Counted from the first letter of the stretch, positions 35,154-44,113 are shown. The stretch is DNA of 64,000 bases from Lachnospiraceae bacterium (GCA_910575565.1 CAJTFL010000023.1:1-64000); one strand, 5' to 3'. Numbers and translations: made by a program. Notes: generated from the letters alone by a model not told the origin.

Positions 35154-36557
35154 TTAAAACCCGAAATAATTTACGGCATTGTTATAGCAGATGTCTTTTA
35201 CGATGGTTTCCAAAGCCTTCATATCCGCCGGGTACATCCCTTCCTCAACCCATGAGCCAAGCAAACGGCACAGGATCCGGCGGAAGTAATCATGCCTGGT
35301 GTAGGATAAAAAGCTTCTGGAATCGGTAAGCATACCGATGAAATTGCCAAAGCACCCTAAATTCGCCAGGGAGGTCATCTGGTCGGTCATGCCCTTGAAG
35401 TGATCGTTAAACCACCAGGCGGAACCCTGCTGCAGCCGTCCTGCCGTTTTTGGGCTTTGGAAGCAGCCAAGGATCGTGCCGATGGACGCGTCGTCATTGG
35501 GGTTTAAGGAATAAATAATGGTCTTCGGGATTTCGTTGGTAGCGCTTAAGGCGTTTAAGAAATCGGCCATCTGTGCGCTGGGGGCGTAATTGTTAATGCA
35601 GTCGTATCCCGTATCCGGCCCTATCTGCTCAAACATATAAGCGTTGTTGTCCCGCTTGCAGCCGTAGTGGAGCTGCATAGCCCAGCCCAGCTTATTGTAT
35701 TCCTTTGCCACAAACAGCATAAAGGCGGTCTTGAACTTTAATTCCTCATCCTTGGAGATGGGCTCATGGTTTAAGCTTTTGGCCATAATGGCATCCAGCT
35801 CTACCTCGCCAGCCGGAACGTACATCACATACTCCAGGGCATGGTCGGATACGCGGCAGCCGTGGCGGTCAAAGAAGGCCATCCGGTTCTGCAGCGCTTC
35901 CTTTAAGGTGGCAAAGTTGGTAATCTGGATACCGCTTGCCTTGGATAAAGCATCGATATATTCGGCATAGGTGGGTTTTTCCACGTTCATCGCCTTGTCA
36001 GGACGCCAGGCAGGGAGCACCTTTACCTCAAAAGTGGGATCGGCGGCGATCTTCTCATGCCATTCTAAGGAATCTGCCGGATCGTCGGTGGTGCAGATGA
36101 CCTTGACATTAGACTGGCGGATTAAGTTGCGCACAGACATCCCGTCTTCTTTAAGCTTGGCATTGCAAAGGTTCCATACTTCCTCGGCGGTGTCGCCGTT
36201 TAAATGGCCCTGGAAGCCGAAGTATTTCCGAAGCTCCAAATGGCTCCAGTGGTATAAGGGGTTGCCGATTAATTTCGGCATAGTCTCGGCCCAGGCCTGG
36301 AATTTCTCCCGGTCGGTGGAATCCTTGCCGGTAATATATTTTTCTTCCACGCCGTTGGAGCGGATCTGACGCCATTTATAATGGTCGCCGCCCAGCCATA
36401 CCTGGGTAATGGTGTCAAATTTCCGATCCTCGTAGATTTCCTGGGGATTGATATGGCAGTGGTAGTCCACGATCGGCATATCCTCGGCAAAATCATGGTA
36501 TAAGGTTTTTGCCATCTCTGTGTTTAACAGAAAGTCTTTGTCCATAAATGGTTGCAT
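35154..36557 (-). CDS. uxaC: Glucuronate isomerase (uronate isomerase)
   Basis: This 467-residue amidohydrolase-type enzyme interconverts D-glucuronate and D-fructuronate, and D-galacturonate and D-tagaturonate. It carries the UxaC metal site DYHCHINPQEI, the ICTTDDPADSLEWH segment, the MQLHYGCKRDNN segment and the TDSRSFLSYTRHDYFRRILC ending. AAGGAGG lies 9 nt before the ATG. It follows the LacI gene on the minus strand and is probably transcribed with it from the divergent promoter region at 37609-37661. Confidence 0.95.
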   Translation of the reverse strand: MQPFMDKDFLLNTEMAKTLYHDFAEDMPIVDYHCHINPQEIYEDRKFDTITQVWLGGDHYKWRQIRSNGVEEKYITGKDSTDREKFQAWAETMPKLIGNPLYHWSHLELRKYFGFQGHLNGDTAEEVWNLCNAKLKEDGMSVRNLIRQSNVKVICTTDDPADSLEWHEKIAADPTFEVKVLPAWRPDKAMNVEKPTYAEYIDALSKASGIQITNFATLKEALQNRMAFFDRHGCRVSDHALEYVMYVPAGEVELDAIMAKSLNHEPISKDEELKFKTAFMLFVAKEYNKLGWAMQLHYGCKRDNNAYMFEQIGPDTGYDCINNYAPSAQMADFLNALSATNEIPKTIIYSLNPNDDASIGTILGCFQSPKTAGRLQQGSAWWFNDHFKGMTDQMTSLANLGCFGNFIGMLTDSRSFLSYTRHDYFRRILCRLLGSWVEEGMYPADMKALETIVKDICYNNAVNYFGF

Positions 36558-36589
36558 TGGTGGTTCCTCCTTTTATCATTAAAATAATC

Positions 36590-37591
36590 TTAGAAGTTTG
36601 TCGTTGCCCGCTTGATTAGGTCGGCGGCGATGGTGGTGCGGCTGGGGACGTTCATGCCGTTAAAAACGCCCATCAAGGTATTGACAGTGGTAGTGCATAA
36701 AGCTTCCACCTTGCTGTCCACGGAGGTCAGCTCCGGCTCCGTGCACCGGGCCAGGATGGAATTATTGTAGCCGATGACGGAAAGCTGATCAGGGATCCGG
36801 ATGTTTAACCCATGGGCGAATTTCACCGCCCCTGCGGCCAAGTTATCCGAGGATGCCAGGACGGCGTCAAATTCCAGCCCCTGGGCGTGGAGCGAAAGCA
36901 GCAGCTCCTTGGCGGCGGTGATGTCTTTGGCACATTGGCGGACATACTCCGCCCCAAGGCATATGCCGGCATCGGCCAGGGCGTTTTGGTAGCCTTTCAG
37001 CTTATTGCCGCCGCTGTAGGAGGTGCTGGTATACAGGTATAGGATCTTCCTTTGTCCCGACTGAATCAGCTGGGTGGCGGCATCGTAGGTGGCGGCCAGG
37101 TCGTCGCATACGGTGGAGTAAATATTGTGCCCTTCCAGGAAGCCGTTTAACAGCATAATGGGAATATTTTTTGCGCCGTCCAGCAGATAGGCATTGTCCT
37201 TGGGCCGCATCTCCACAAATTTGGAACCGGCCAGGATAATGGCATCCACCCGCTTGGAGCAGAGCAGATCGAAATATTTTTGCTTGGTTTCCAGTTCGTA
37301 GCCGGTACAGCAGAGGATGACATCGTAGCCATTGGCTCTGAGATCCCGCTCCAGGTAGTAAATCGCGTCCGCTAAATAAAGATCAGAGGAATCCGAGCAC
37401 ATAATCCCGATGGTATGGATGGTGTTTAACCCTAATCCCCTGGCAAAGACATTGGGCGTGTAGCCAAGCTCGTCCATAACTTCCAGCACTTTCGCCCTGG
37501 TTTTGTCGCTTACGTTGGGGTTCCCATTCAGGACCCTGGAGACAGTGGCAATGGAAACATTCGCTTTTTTGGAAACGTCGTAAATGTTCAT
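36590..37591 (-). CDS. LacI-family repressor of the hexuronate genes
   Basis: This 333-residue protein has the LacI N-terminal HTH and hinge (NIYDVSKKANVSIATVSRVL; then DKTRAKVLEVMDELGYTPN) and a periplasmic-binding-fold sensor domain (IHTIGIMCSDSSDLYLADAI). It is upstream of uxaC and divergent from uxaA. Two matching palindromes TGTAAGTGCTTACA and TTGTAAGTACTTACAA overlap both promoters, so it very likely represses both directions. The inducer is presumably a hexuronate-pathway sugar acid. The ATG follows AGGTGATTGG. Confidence 0.92.
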   Translation of the reverse strand: MNIYDVSKKANVSIATVSRVLNGNPNVSDKTRAKVLEVMDELGYTPNVFARGLGLNTIHTIGIMCSDSSDLYLADAIYYLERDLRANGYDVILCCTGYELETKQKYFDLLCSKRVDAIILAGSKFVEMRPKDNAYLLDGAKNIPIMLLNGFLEGHNIYSTVCDDLAATYDAATQLIQSGQRKILYLYTSTSYSGGNKLKGYQNALADAGICLGAEYVRQCAKDITAAKELLLSLHAQGLEFDAVLASSDNLAAGAVKFAHGLNIRIPDQLSVIGYNNSILARCTEPELTSVDSKVEALCTTTVNTLMGVFNGMNVPSRTTIAADLIKRATTNF

Positions 37592-37608
37592 CCAATCACC
37601 TCAGATTC

Positions 37609-37661
37609 TGTAAGTGCTTACAAGCTAATCTCATTATACCCATTGTTAACAAATATTGCAA
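37609..37661 (-). promoter_or_regulatory. Promoter of lacI-uxaC with LacI operator
   Basis: On the minus strand a -35 TTGCAA (37656-37661) and a perfect -10 TATAAT (37633-37638) are 17 bp apart. The 14-bp palindrome TGTAAGTGCTTACA (37609-37622) lies at the transcription start, an autoregulatory operator position. Confidence 0.85.
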
Positions 37662-37679
37662 CACTTTTCTGATTTTTTC

Positions 37680-37726
37680 TTGACTTTCTGGCCAGTTTTT
37701 ACTAGAATAATTGTAAGTACTTACAA
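37680..37726 (+). promoter_or_regulatory. Promoter of uxaA with LacI operator
   Basis: TTGACT (37680-37685) and TAGAAT (37703-37708) are 17 bp apart. The palindrome TTGTAAGTACTTACAA (37711-37726) begins 2 bp past the -10 and shares its core with the operator on the lacI side. Confidence 0.88.
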
Positions 37727-37795
37727 AATGCGCAACGGTGTGCTTTCCATAAGCCGACGGCGCGCAAAAGAAAAAGAAAGGAAGAGGAGAAGGAT

Positions 37796-39277
37796 ATGCA
37801 GGATTTTGTGAAAATTCATGATGAGGATAATGTGGCCGTGGCGCTGCGGCCTGTGGGGAAAGGGGAAGTGCTTAAGGCAGCCGGGGGGGATGTGGCAGCT
37901 TTGGAGGAAATCCCCCAGGGGCATAAATTTGCCTTAAAGGATATCCAGGAGGGGGAGGAGGTTATCAAGTACGGCTTCCGCATCGGCTATGCCAAGGAAG
38001 GGATCAAAAAGGGGCAGTGGGTTCATGTGCATAATCTTAAGACGGCCCTGGGGGATTTGCTTACCTATTCCTACGAGCCGGTTCCTTCTGCCTTAAGGGA
38101 GACGGAGCACGCTTGCTTTAACGGCTATCGCAGGAAGGACGGGAAAGTGGGGGTGCGCAATGAATTGTGGATTGTGCCTACCGTAGGCTGCGTCAATTCC
38201 ATCGCAAAGGCCTTAGAGCGGGAGGCGCAGAAATTTGTGGGCGGCTCTATTGAGGCAGTGGCGGCTTTTACCCACCCTTACGGCTGCTCCCAGATGGGCG
38301 GCGACCAGGAAAATACCAGGAAGATCCTGGCGGATATGATCCATCATCCCAATGCGGGAGGGGTGCTGGTGCTGGGCCTTGGCTGTGAGAACAGCAATAT
38401 TCCGGTGCTGATGGATTACATTGGGGAGTACGACAAGGAGCGGGTGCGGTTTCTGCAGTGCCAGGATGTGGAGGATGAGCATGGGGAGGCCATGAGGATC
38501 CTGGGAGAGCTGGCTGCCTATGCAGGCGCCTTTAAGCGGGAGGAGATTGATGCCAGCGAACTGGTTATCGGCATGAAGTGCGGCGGCTCCGATGGTCTTT
38601 CCGGCATTACGGCTAACCCGGTAGTAGGGGCATTTTCAGATATCCTGTGTTCTAAGGGAGGGACGACCATCTTAACGGAAGTGCCGGAGATGTTTGGGGC
38701 GGAAACGATCTTAATGAACCGCTGCGAGAACGAGAAGCTGTTTGGGCAGACCGTGGAGTTGATTAATGGCTTTAAACAGTATTTCAAGCGCCATGGCCAG
38801 ACGATTTACGAGAATCCGTCCCCTGGAAACAAAAAAGGCGGGATTTCTACCTTGGAGGATAAATCTTTAGGCTGTACCCAGAAGTCAGGCAGCTCGCCGG
38901 TAAAAGGCGTCTTGGCTTACGCCCAGCAGGTGGAGACGAAAGGCCTTAATCTCCTCAGCGCGCCGGGGAATGATCTGGTGGCCTCCACGGCCCTGGCCAT
39001 GTCTGGGGCACATATCGTGCTGTTTACCACGGGCAGGGGGACGCCTTTTGCCTCTCCTGTTCCCACGGTTAAAATTTCCAGCAATTCCAAGCTGGCAGGC
39101 CACAAGGATAACTGGATTGATTTTAACGCAGGCCGCATGGTTGAGGATAGGACGAAGGAAGAGCTGGCAAAAGAGCTGTTCCAATATGTGCTGGAGGTGG
39201 CTTCCGGCAGGCAGGTGAAATCCGAGGAGGCTGGTTTCCACGACTGGGCGATTTTTAAAGAGGGCGTGACCTTATAA
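37796..39277 (+). CDS. uxaA: Altronate dehydratase
   Basis: This 493-residue enzyme dehydrates D-altronate to 2-keto-3-deoxygluconate. The N-terminal SAF domain (MQDFVKIHDEDNVAVALRPV) and the long C-terminal UxaA/GarD domain are both present (RKDGKVGVRNELWIVPTVGC; HPYGCSQMGGD; LGLGCENSN; GMKCGGSDGLSGITANPVVG). It starts after GGAAGAGGAGAAGGAT and is controlled by the divergent LacI protein. A large hairpin follows the stop. Confidence 0.94.
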   Translation: MQDFVKIHDEDNVAVALRPVGKGEVLKAAGGDVAALEEIPQGHKFALKDIQEGEEVIKYGFRIGYAKEGIKKGQWVHVHNLKTALGDLLTYSYEPVPSALRETEHACFNGYRRKDGKVGVRNELWIVPTVGCVNSIAKALEREAQKFVGGSIEAVAAFTHPYGCSQMGGDQENTRKILADMIHHPNAGGVLVLGLGCENSNIPVLMDYIGEYDKERVRFLQCQDVEDEHGEAMRILGELAAYAGAFKREEIDASELVIGMKCGGSDGLSGITANPVVGAFSDILCSKGGTTILTEVPEMFGAETILMNRCENEKLFGQTVELINGFKQYFKRHGQTIYENPSPGNKKGGISTLEDKSLGCTQKSGSSPVKGVLAYAQQVETKGLNLLSAPGNDLVASTALAMSGAHIVLFTTGRGTPFASPVPTVKISSNSKLAGHKDNWIDFNAGRMVEDRTKEELAKELFQYVLEVASGRQVKSEEAGFHDWAIFKEGVTL

Positions 39278-39284
39278 GAATTAT

Positions 39285-39328
39285 GTAACCGTTCAGACGG
39301 GCAAGAAGATACGCGTCTGAACGGTTAC
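39285..39328. terminator. 15-bp perfect stem-loop after uxaA
   Basis: Arms GTAACCGTTCAGACG (39285-39299) and CGTCTGAACGGTTAC (39314-39328) pair perfectly with a 14-nt loop. There is no T-tract on the plus strand, so it could be a weak terminator, an mRNA stabiliser or a protein-binding dyad. Confidence 0.55.
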
Positions 39329-39360
39329 GGAATTACAAACACACAGATGGAAGAATTTCC

Positions 39361-39389
39361 TTGTCAATTTCTTCGGAAACGGATATACT
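39361..39389 (+). promoter_or_regulatory. Promoter of the IclR-type regulator
   Basis: TTGTCA (39361-39366) and TATACT (39384-39389) with a 17-bp spacer, 46 bp before the ATG of the regulator. Confidence 0.65.
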
Positions 39390-39435
39390 TAAGGTTAGAG
39401 ATGCAGATTGGGTTTTTCACGAAGAGAGGGATAAG

Positions 39436-40215
39436 ATGAAGCTAAACAGAACCACGCTGAGGAGCGTGGAGATTTTAAAATTGGTTTCCAAGCGGCCGGA
39501 TGGGATTACCCTGGATGAACTTTGCGATTCCCTGAATCTGCCAAAAACCAGCGCTTACGATATTGTGACCACCTTGGCGGAAACGGGGATGATCCGCGTG
39601 GAAAAAGGGCCGAAGCTGCTGTACACGATCGGTTTGACGGCTTACCGCATAGGGGTCAGCTACACCAACCATTTGGACGTGATCAGTACGATCGAGCCGG
39701 TTTTGCGTGGGTTTTCAAGGGAGATTGGGAAAACGGTGTTTTTCGGCGTGCTTACCGGCCATGAGATCGTTTATTTGTGTAAATTTGAACCGGAGAACCC
39801 GATTATTACCACGGCCACGGTGGGGACGAAAAACCCGGTGTACTGCACCTCCCTGGGGAAGGCCATATTGGCTTTCGTGGACGGGGAGACCAGGAAGCGG
39901 GTGATTGATCGGATCCATTTCCGCCAGAAAACGCCGAAAACGATTATGACGGCGGAATACCTTTTAGAAGAATTGGAAAAAGTAAGGGAGAAGGGATACG
40001 CCCTGGACGCCAGGGAGCTGGAAGATCATATGGAATGCGTAGGCTCCCCGATCTTTAACCAGGAAGGGCAGGTGTTAGGAGCCATCAGCGCTTCCAGCCT
40101 GTATAAGCCGGAGGAGGATTACGATGGTTTAGGGCAGATTGTCCGCAGAAAAGCAGGGGAAATTTCCCGTCTGCTTGGCTATATTGCTGTTGACAAATCC
40201 ATATCCGAAGAGTAG
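39436..40215 (+). CDS. IclR-family regulator, KdgR-like
   Basis: This 259-residue protein has a winged-helix N-terminus (LRSVEILKLVSKRPDGITLD; LNLPKTSAYDIVTTLAETGM) and an IclR effector domain (GHEIVYLCKFEPENPIITTA; YCTSLGKAILAF; EDHMECVGSPIFNQEGQVLG). The ATG at 39436 follows AGAGGGATAAG. It is immediately upstream of kdgA and kinases for 2-keto-3-deoxygluconate, matching KdgR-type control. A 27-bp palindrome after its 3' end is the likely operator. Confidence 0.88.
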   Translation: MKLNRTTLRSVEILKLVSKRPDGITLDELCDSLNLPKTSAYDIVTTLAETGMIRVEKGPKLLYTIGLTAYRIGVSYTNHLDVISTIEPVLRGFSREIGKTVFFGVLTGHEIVYLCKFEPENPIITTATVGTKNPVYCTSLGKAILAFVDGETRKRVIDRIHFRQKTPKTIMTAEYLLEELEKVREKGYALDARELEDHMECVGSPIFNQEGQVLGAISASSLYKPEEDYDGLGQIVRRKAGEISRLLGYIAVDKSISEE

Positions 40216-40258
40216 AATTAGATTATAAATTGCATTTACGAAATCGATTCGTATATGC
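40190..40258 (+). promoter_or_regulatory. Promoter and palindromic operator of kdgA
   Basis: A consensus -35 TTGACA (40190-40195) and TAGAAT (40213-40218) with a 17-bp spacer lie across the end of the IclR gene. A 27-bp near-palindrome (40232-40258; arms GCATTTACGAA and TTCGTATATGC, one mismatch) begins 14 bp past the -10. IclR-type repressors bind such sites. Confidence 0.78.
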
Positions 40259-40284
40259 GAATAAAAAGAAAGAAGGAGAAGATG

Positions 40285-40938
40285 ATGAAAAAAGAACAGG
40301 TACTGGCAAGGCTGAAGGAAGACTGCCTGGTTGCGGTAGTCCGTGCGAAGAACTTGGAGCAGGGCGAGAAGGTTGTGGATGCCATTATCGAAGGCGGGAT
40401 CAATTTTATTGAGATCACCATGACCATGGACGAAGGCAACCCGGTGGACTTCATTGCTGCCATGGCAAAGAAGTACAAGGACAACGACAAGATCGTTATC
40501 GGCGCAGGCACGGTGCTGGATCCGGAGACGGCCCGCCAGGTGATCCTTGCAGGGGCGAACTACGTGGTCAGCCCAGGCTTAAACGTGGATACCATCAGGC
40601 TTTGCAACCGCTACCGCGTTCCCATGCTGCCAGGGGTAATGACTCCCACGGAAGCGATTACCGCCCTGGAGGCCGGTTGCGATGTGATCAAGGTATTCCC
40701 AGGCAATATTGTAGGGCCTGCAGCCATCAGTTCCTTTAAAGGCCCCCTTCCCCAGGGCGAGTTCATGCCCTCCGGCGGGGTGGACGTAGATAACGTGGAC
40801 AAGTGGCTGAAGGCGGGAGCTTATGCGGTAGGGACAGGCAGCAGCCTGACTAAGGGTGCAAAGACCGGTGATTTTGCAGCCGTTACCGCGAAGGCGAAGG
40901 AATTTGTGGAGGCCGTGGCGGCAGCCCGGGCGAAATAG
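40285..40938 (+). CDS. kdgA: 2-dehydro-3-deoxy-phosphogluconate aldolase (KDPG/KHG aldolase)
   Basis: This 217-residue class I aldolase cleaves KDPG to pyruvate and glyceraldehyde-3-phosphate. Motifs: LVAVVRAKNLEQGEKVVDAI, then GGINFIEITMTMD, the VIGAGTVLDPETARQ segment, and the Schiff-base lysine in GCDVIKVFPGNIVGP. The product name fits length and motifs. The ATG at 40285 is favoured over 40282 because the AAGGAG box is 6 nt away. Two PfkB kinases follow. Confidence 0.93.
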   Translation: MKKEQVLARLKEDCLVAVVRAKNLEQGEKVVDAIIEGGINFIEITMTMDEGNPVDFIAAMAKKYKDNDKIVIGAGTVLDPETARQVILAGANYVVSPGLNVDTIRLCNRYRVPMLPGVMTPTEAITALEAGCDVIKVFPGNIVGPAAISSFKGPLPQGEFMPSGGVDVDNVDKWLKAGAYAVGTGSSLTKGAKTGDFAAVTAKAKEFVEAVAAARAK

Positions 40939-41044
40939 CCGGAAGATGAGGAGGATCCGGGCGGTTTGGTTTTAAGGCCAGGCTGCCAAAATCCGGAAAC
41001 GATAGAAACGTGAATGATATACAGGTTTGGAAAAGGAGAATGAA

Positions 41045-42076
41045 ATGGCAAAAATTGTTACCATGGGCGAGATCATGTTAAGGTTATCCACCCCCAATAA
41101 TGAGAAATTTATCCAGGCGGACGAGTTTGACGTAAACTACGGCGGCGGCGAGGCGAACGTAGCGGTTTCTTTGGCAAATTACGGCCATGACGTGGATTTC
41201 GTGACGGCGATCCCTAAGAACCCCATCGGGGACTGTGCCGTGGCGGCCTTAAGGAAATATAATGTTGGGACGAAGCATATTGCAAGGAGCGGCGACCGTT
41301 TAGGCATCTACTTCCTGGAGACCGGTTCCGCCATGAGGGCTTCCAACGTGGTTTACGACCGCGCAGGCAGTGCCATTGCCACGGCAACCCCGGATGAATT
41401 TAATTTCGATGAGATTTTTGAGGGTGCTGACTGGTTCCACTTTACCGGGATTACCCCGGCAGTTTCTGATTCAGCCATTGCCTTGACGGAGGCCGCCTTA
41501 AAGGCAGCTAAGGCCCATGGGGTAACGGTATCGGTAGACTTGAATTTCCGCAAGAAATTATGGTCTTCTGAGAAGGCTCAGAAGGTGATGACGAATTTAA
41601 TGCAGTATGTGGATGTGTGCATCGGCAATGAGGAGGATGCGGAGAAGGTGCTGGGCTTTAAGCCGGGCGAGACGGACGTTACCTCCGGCGAGCTGGAGCT
41701 GGCCGGCTATGTGGATATCTTTAACCAGATGGCGGATAAGTTCGGGTTTAAGTATATTATCAGCTCCCTGCGGGAAAGCTTTTCCGCTTCCAATAACGGC
41801 TGGTCTGCCTGCATTATGGATGGAAAAACCAGGGAATTCTACCATTCCAAAAAGTATTCCATCATGCCAATCGTTGACCGTGTAGGCGGCGGCGATTCCT
41901 TCGCAGGCGGGTTAATCTGCGGCCTGGCTGACGGCAAGGACATGAAGGCGGCATTGGAGTTTGCAGTGGCGGCTTCTGCCTTAAAGCATACCATCCCTGG
42001 CGACTTTAACTTAGTTACCCGCCAGGATGTGGAAAGCCTGGCAGGGGGCGACGGTTCTGGCCGCGTTCAGAGGTAA
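41045..42076 (+). CDS. kdgK: 2-keto-3-deoxygluconate kinase (PfkB family)
   Basis: This 343-residue PfkB sugar kinase makes KDPG from 2-keto-3-deoxygluconate, the substrate of the kdgA product. It starts VTMGEIMLRLSTPNNEKFIQ and has the N-terminal signature YGGGEANVAVSLANYGHDVD and the C-terminal catalytic motif VDRVGGGDSFAGGLICGLAD with the base Asp. An AAAGGAG box precedes the ATG. Context with uxaA and kdgA supports the substrate. Confidence 0.9.
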   Translation: MAKIVTMGEIMLRLSTPNNEKFIQADEFDVNYGGGEANVAVSLANYGHDVDFVTAIPKNPIGDCAVAALRKYNVGTKHIARSGDRLGIYFLETGSAMRASNVVYDRAGSAIATATPDEFNFDEIFEGADWFHFTGITPAVSDSAIALTEAALKAAKAHGVTVSVDLNFRKKLWSSEKAQKVMTNLMQYVDVCIGNEEDAEKVLGFKPGETDVTSGELELAGYVDIFNQMADKFGFKYIISSLRESFSASNNGWSACIMDGKTREFYHSKKYSIMPIVDRVGGGDSFAGGLICGLADGKDMKAALEFAVAASALKHTIPGDFNLVTRQDVESLAGGDGSGRVQR

Positions 42077-42154
42077 ATGAATCAGGAAGCTACACGGTAA
42101 ACCAAAACGCCGGATCAGTTCGGATGGCGAAAGGAGGAAATCTTTGCTTTGCCA

Positions 42155-42171
42155 GCCGGCATTGATCCGGC
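42155..42171 (+). terminator. Possible hairpin after the kdgK-like gene
   Basis: GCCGG (42155-42159) and CCGGC (42167-42171) flank a 7-nt loop, with a T-rich stretch (CTTTGCTGCTTTT) after. Short stem, weak evidence. Confidence 0.35.
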
Positions 42172-42190
42172 CTTTGCTGCTTTTGACCCT

Positions 42191-42287
42191 CGCGGCATTC
42201 GCTAAATGCCCATGCAAGCAGGGCATTTGGCTTATAGCCCGCGGCGTTCGCCAAATGTTCATGCAAACACGGCGCTTGGCTCGTTGC
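42191..42287 (+). repeat. Tandem imperfect 49-bp hairpin repeat between two kinase genes
   Basis: Two units (42191-42239 and 42240-42287) start CGCGGCATTCG and CGCGGCGTTCG. Each can form a hairpin around ATGCAA(G/A)CA: AAATGCCC pairs with GGGCATTT in the first, and the second keeps pairing at most positions with changes on both sides. This looks like a mobile or regulatory repeat unit; no coding content. Confidence 0.6.
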
Positions 42288-42318
42288 TCGCAAAAATCAA
42301 TCAAAGAGGAGAATAAGA

Positions 42319-43353
42319 ATGGTTCATCAAGAAGACAGGACGTTTGATCTAGTAACCTTTGGGCAGCTTCTTCTTCGGCTGTCTCCGCCCAATAATGAGC
42401 GGTTAATGCGGTGTGATGTGTTTGAGAAGCAGGTAGGCGGCGCAGAATTAAATGTGGCTACCGGGGCCGCCCTTTTAGGGCTTCATACCGGGATTATTTC
42501 CAAGCTGCCCTCCCACGATATCGGAAGCTTTATGAAGGGGAAAATCCGTTCTTACGGGGTCAGCGATGATTTCTTTATCTATGACACCAATCCCGGCGCC
42601 CGTGTGGGAATCTACTATTATGAGAACGGCGCTTATCCCAGGAAGCCGAAGGTGATTTACGACCGTGCCAACAGCTCCTTCTATTCCCTGGACATAGACG
42701 AGATTCCCCAGGAGGTTTATACGTCGTCCAAATGCTTCCATACCAGCGGGATTTCCATGGCCTTAAGCCAAAAATCAAGGGAGACGACCATTGAGATGAT
42801 AAAGCGGTTCCGGGAGGCGGGGACGCTGGTTTCCTTTGACGTAAACTTTAGGGGGAACCTTTGGACGGGGGATGAGGCCAGGGAATGCATTGAGCAGATC
42901 CTTCCCTATGTGGATATTTTCTTCTGCTCGGAGGATACGGCCCGCCTGACCTTTAAGAAAACCGGGACGGCTCAGGAGATGATGAAAAGCTTTACGGAAG
43001 ATTATCCCATCAGCGTGGTTGCCTCCACCCAGCGGATTGTCCACAGCCCCAAGCGCCATACCTTTGGCTCCGTAATGTATGACGCGGTTAAAGGCGCGTT
43101 TTACGAGGAAGAGCCTTACCGGGATATCGAGGTGGTGGATCGGATCGGAAGCGGCGATGCCTATATTTCCGGCGCCCTTTACGGGCTGCTGACCAGCGGC
43201 GGCGACTGCATGAAGGCTGTCCGTTTCGGCAATGCTACCAGCGCAGTGAAGAATACCATCCCGGGTGATCTGCCCACTTCGGATTTAGGGGAAATTGAAA
43301 CCATTATTAAAGCACATAACCAGAAAGGGCCGCAAAGCGAGATGGCCAGGTAA
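42319..43353 (+). CDS. Second PfkB-family sugar kinase
   Basis: This 344-residue PfkB kinase is a paralogue of the preceding gene. It starts DLVTFGQLLLRLSPPNNERL, has the signature VGGAELNVATGAALLGLHTG, and the catalytic motif VDRIGSGDAYISGALYGLL. Motif spacing is conserved. A GAGGAGAATAAG box precedes the ATG. Its substrate may be a related 2-keto-3-deoxy acid or another hexose acid; identity with KdgK is not assured. Confidence 0.85.
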   Translation: MVHQEDRTFDLVTFGQLLLRLSPPNNERLMRCDVFEKQVGGAELNVATGAALLGLHTGIISKLPSHDIGSFMKGKIRSYGVSDDFFIYDTNPGARVGIYYYENGAYPRKPKVIYDRANSSFYSLDIDEIPQEVYTSSKCFHTSGISMALSQKSRETTIEMIKRFREAGTLVSFDVNFRGNLWTGDEARECIEQILPYVDIFFCSEDTARLTFKKTGTAQEMMKSFTEDYPISVVASTQRIVHSPKRHTFGSVMYDAVKGAFYEEEPYRDIEVVDRIGSGDAYISGALYGLLTSGGDCMKAVRFGNATSAVKNTIPGDLPTSDLGEIETIIKAHNQKGPQSEMAR

Positions 43354-43375
43354 AGGAGATAAGGGGAGAATGTTT

Positions 43376-44113
43376 ATGGAAAATAAAAGCACCTTAGTGA
43401 TTGATGAGCTGTTTGCCCGGAAATCTGTCCGGGCTTATGAGGAGCAGGAGATTGAGCCGGAGAAAAAGCGGCTGATCTTGGAAGCTGCCTGCCAGGCGCC
43501 CTCCGCCGGGAACCAGCAGCTTTATACCATCATTGACGTGACGGATCAGGGGTTAAAGGACCGCCTGGCCGTTACCTGCGATAACCAGCCATTTATCGCT
43601 AAGGCTCCCCTTGTGCTGATCTTTTGTGCCGATGCCCAAAAGTGGTTTGATGCTTACCAATTTTGCGGATTAAATCCCAGAAAGCCAGGGGCGGGGGATA
43701 TCCTCCTGGCCGTGGAGGACGCTGCCATCGCTGCCCAAAACGCGGTGGCGGCTGCCCACAGCTTAAGGATAGGCTCCTGCTATATCGGGGATATTTTGGA
43801 AAATTGTGAGCAGCACCGTAAGCTTTTATCCCTGCCGGAGTACGTTATCCCGGCGGTGATGCTGGTATTTGGCTATCCGACCAGCCAGCAGAAGGATAGG
43901 AAAAAGCCGGAGCGCGCCCCCATGGAGTTTATTGTCCATGAAAATCAGTATTGCAGGATGGATGAAGAGCAGTTAAAATCAATGCTGGGGCACAGCGTAA
44001 AAGGCGGGACGTATGAGGAATGGCTGGATGCGTTTTGCAGGCGGAAATATATGTCAGATTTTTCCAGGGAGATGAGCCGTTCGGTGAAAGCGTATTTGGA
44101 GGAGTTTTTATGA
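43376..44113 (+). CDS. Nitroreductase-family flavoprotein
   Basis: This 245-residue FMN-dependent oxidoreductase carries the N-terminal LFARKSVRAYEEQEI, the CQAPSAGNQQLYTI segment (Ser/Asn for FMN binding), and the LRIGSCYIGDILEN and VIPAVMLVFGYPT stretches. It probably uses NAD(P)H and reduces nitro or quinone groups. The start MENKSTLV at 43376 has GGGGAG upstream. It follows a sugar kinase and precedes smpB, with no functional link seen. Confidence 0.87.
   Translation: MENKSTLVIDELFARKSVRAYEEQEIEPEKKRLILEAACQAPSAGNQQLYTIIDVTDQGLKDRLAVTCDNQPFIAKAPLVLIFCADAQKWFDAYQFCGLNPRKPGAGDILLAVEDAAIAAQNAVAAAHSLRIGSCYIGDILENCEQHRKLLSLPEYVIPAVMLVFGYPTSQQKDRKKPERAPMEFIVHENQYCRMDEEQLKSMLGHSVKGGTYEEWLDAFCRRKYMSDFSREMSRSVKAYLEEFL

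Noticed and set aside
42011..42304. Minus-strand frames over the tandem hairpin repeat
   Set aside because: Repeat-derived and cysteine-rich by chance; no signals.
42319..43353. Naming the second PfkB kinase kdgK
   Set aside because: Two paralogues are present and the first is the better match by position; substrate of the second is not shown.
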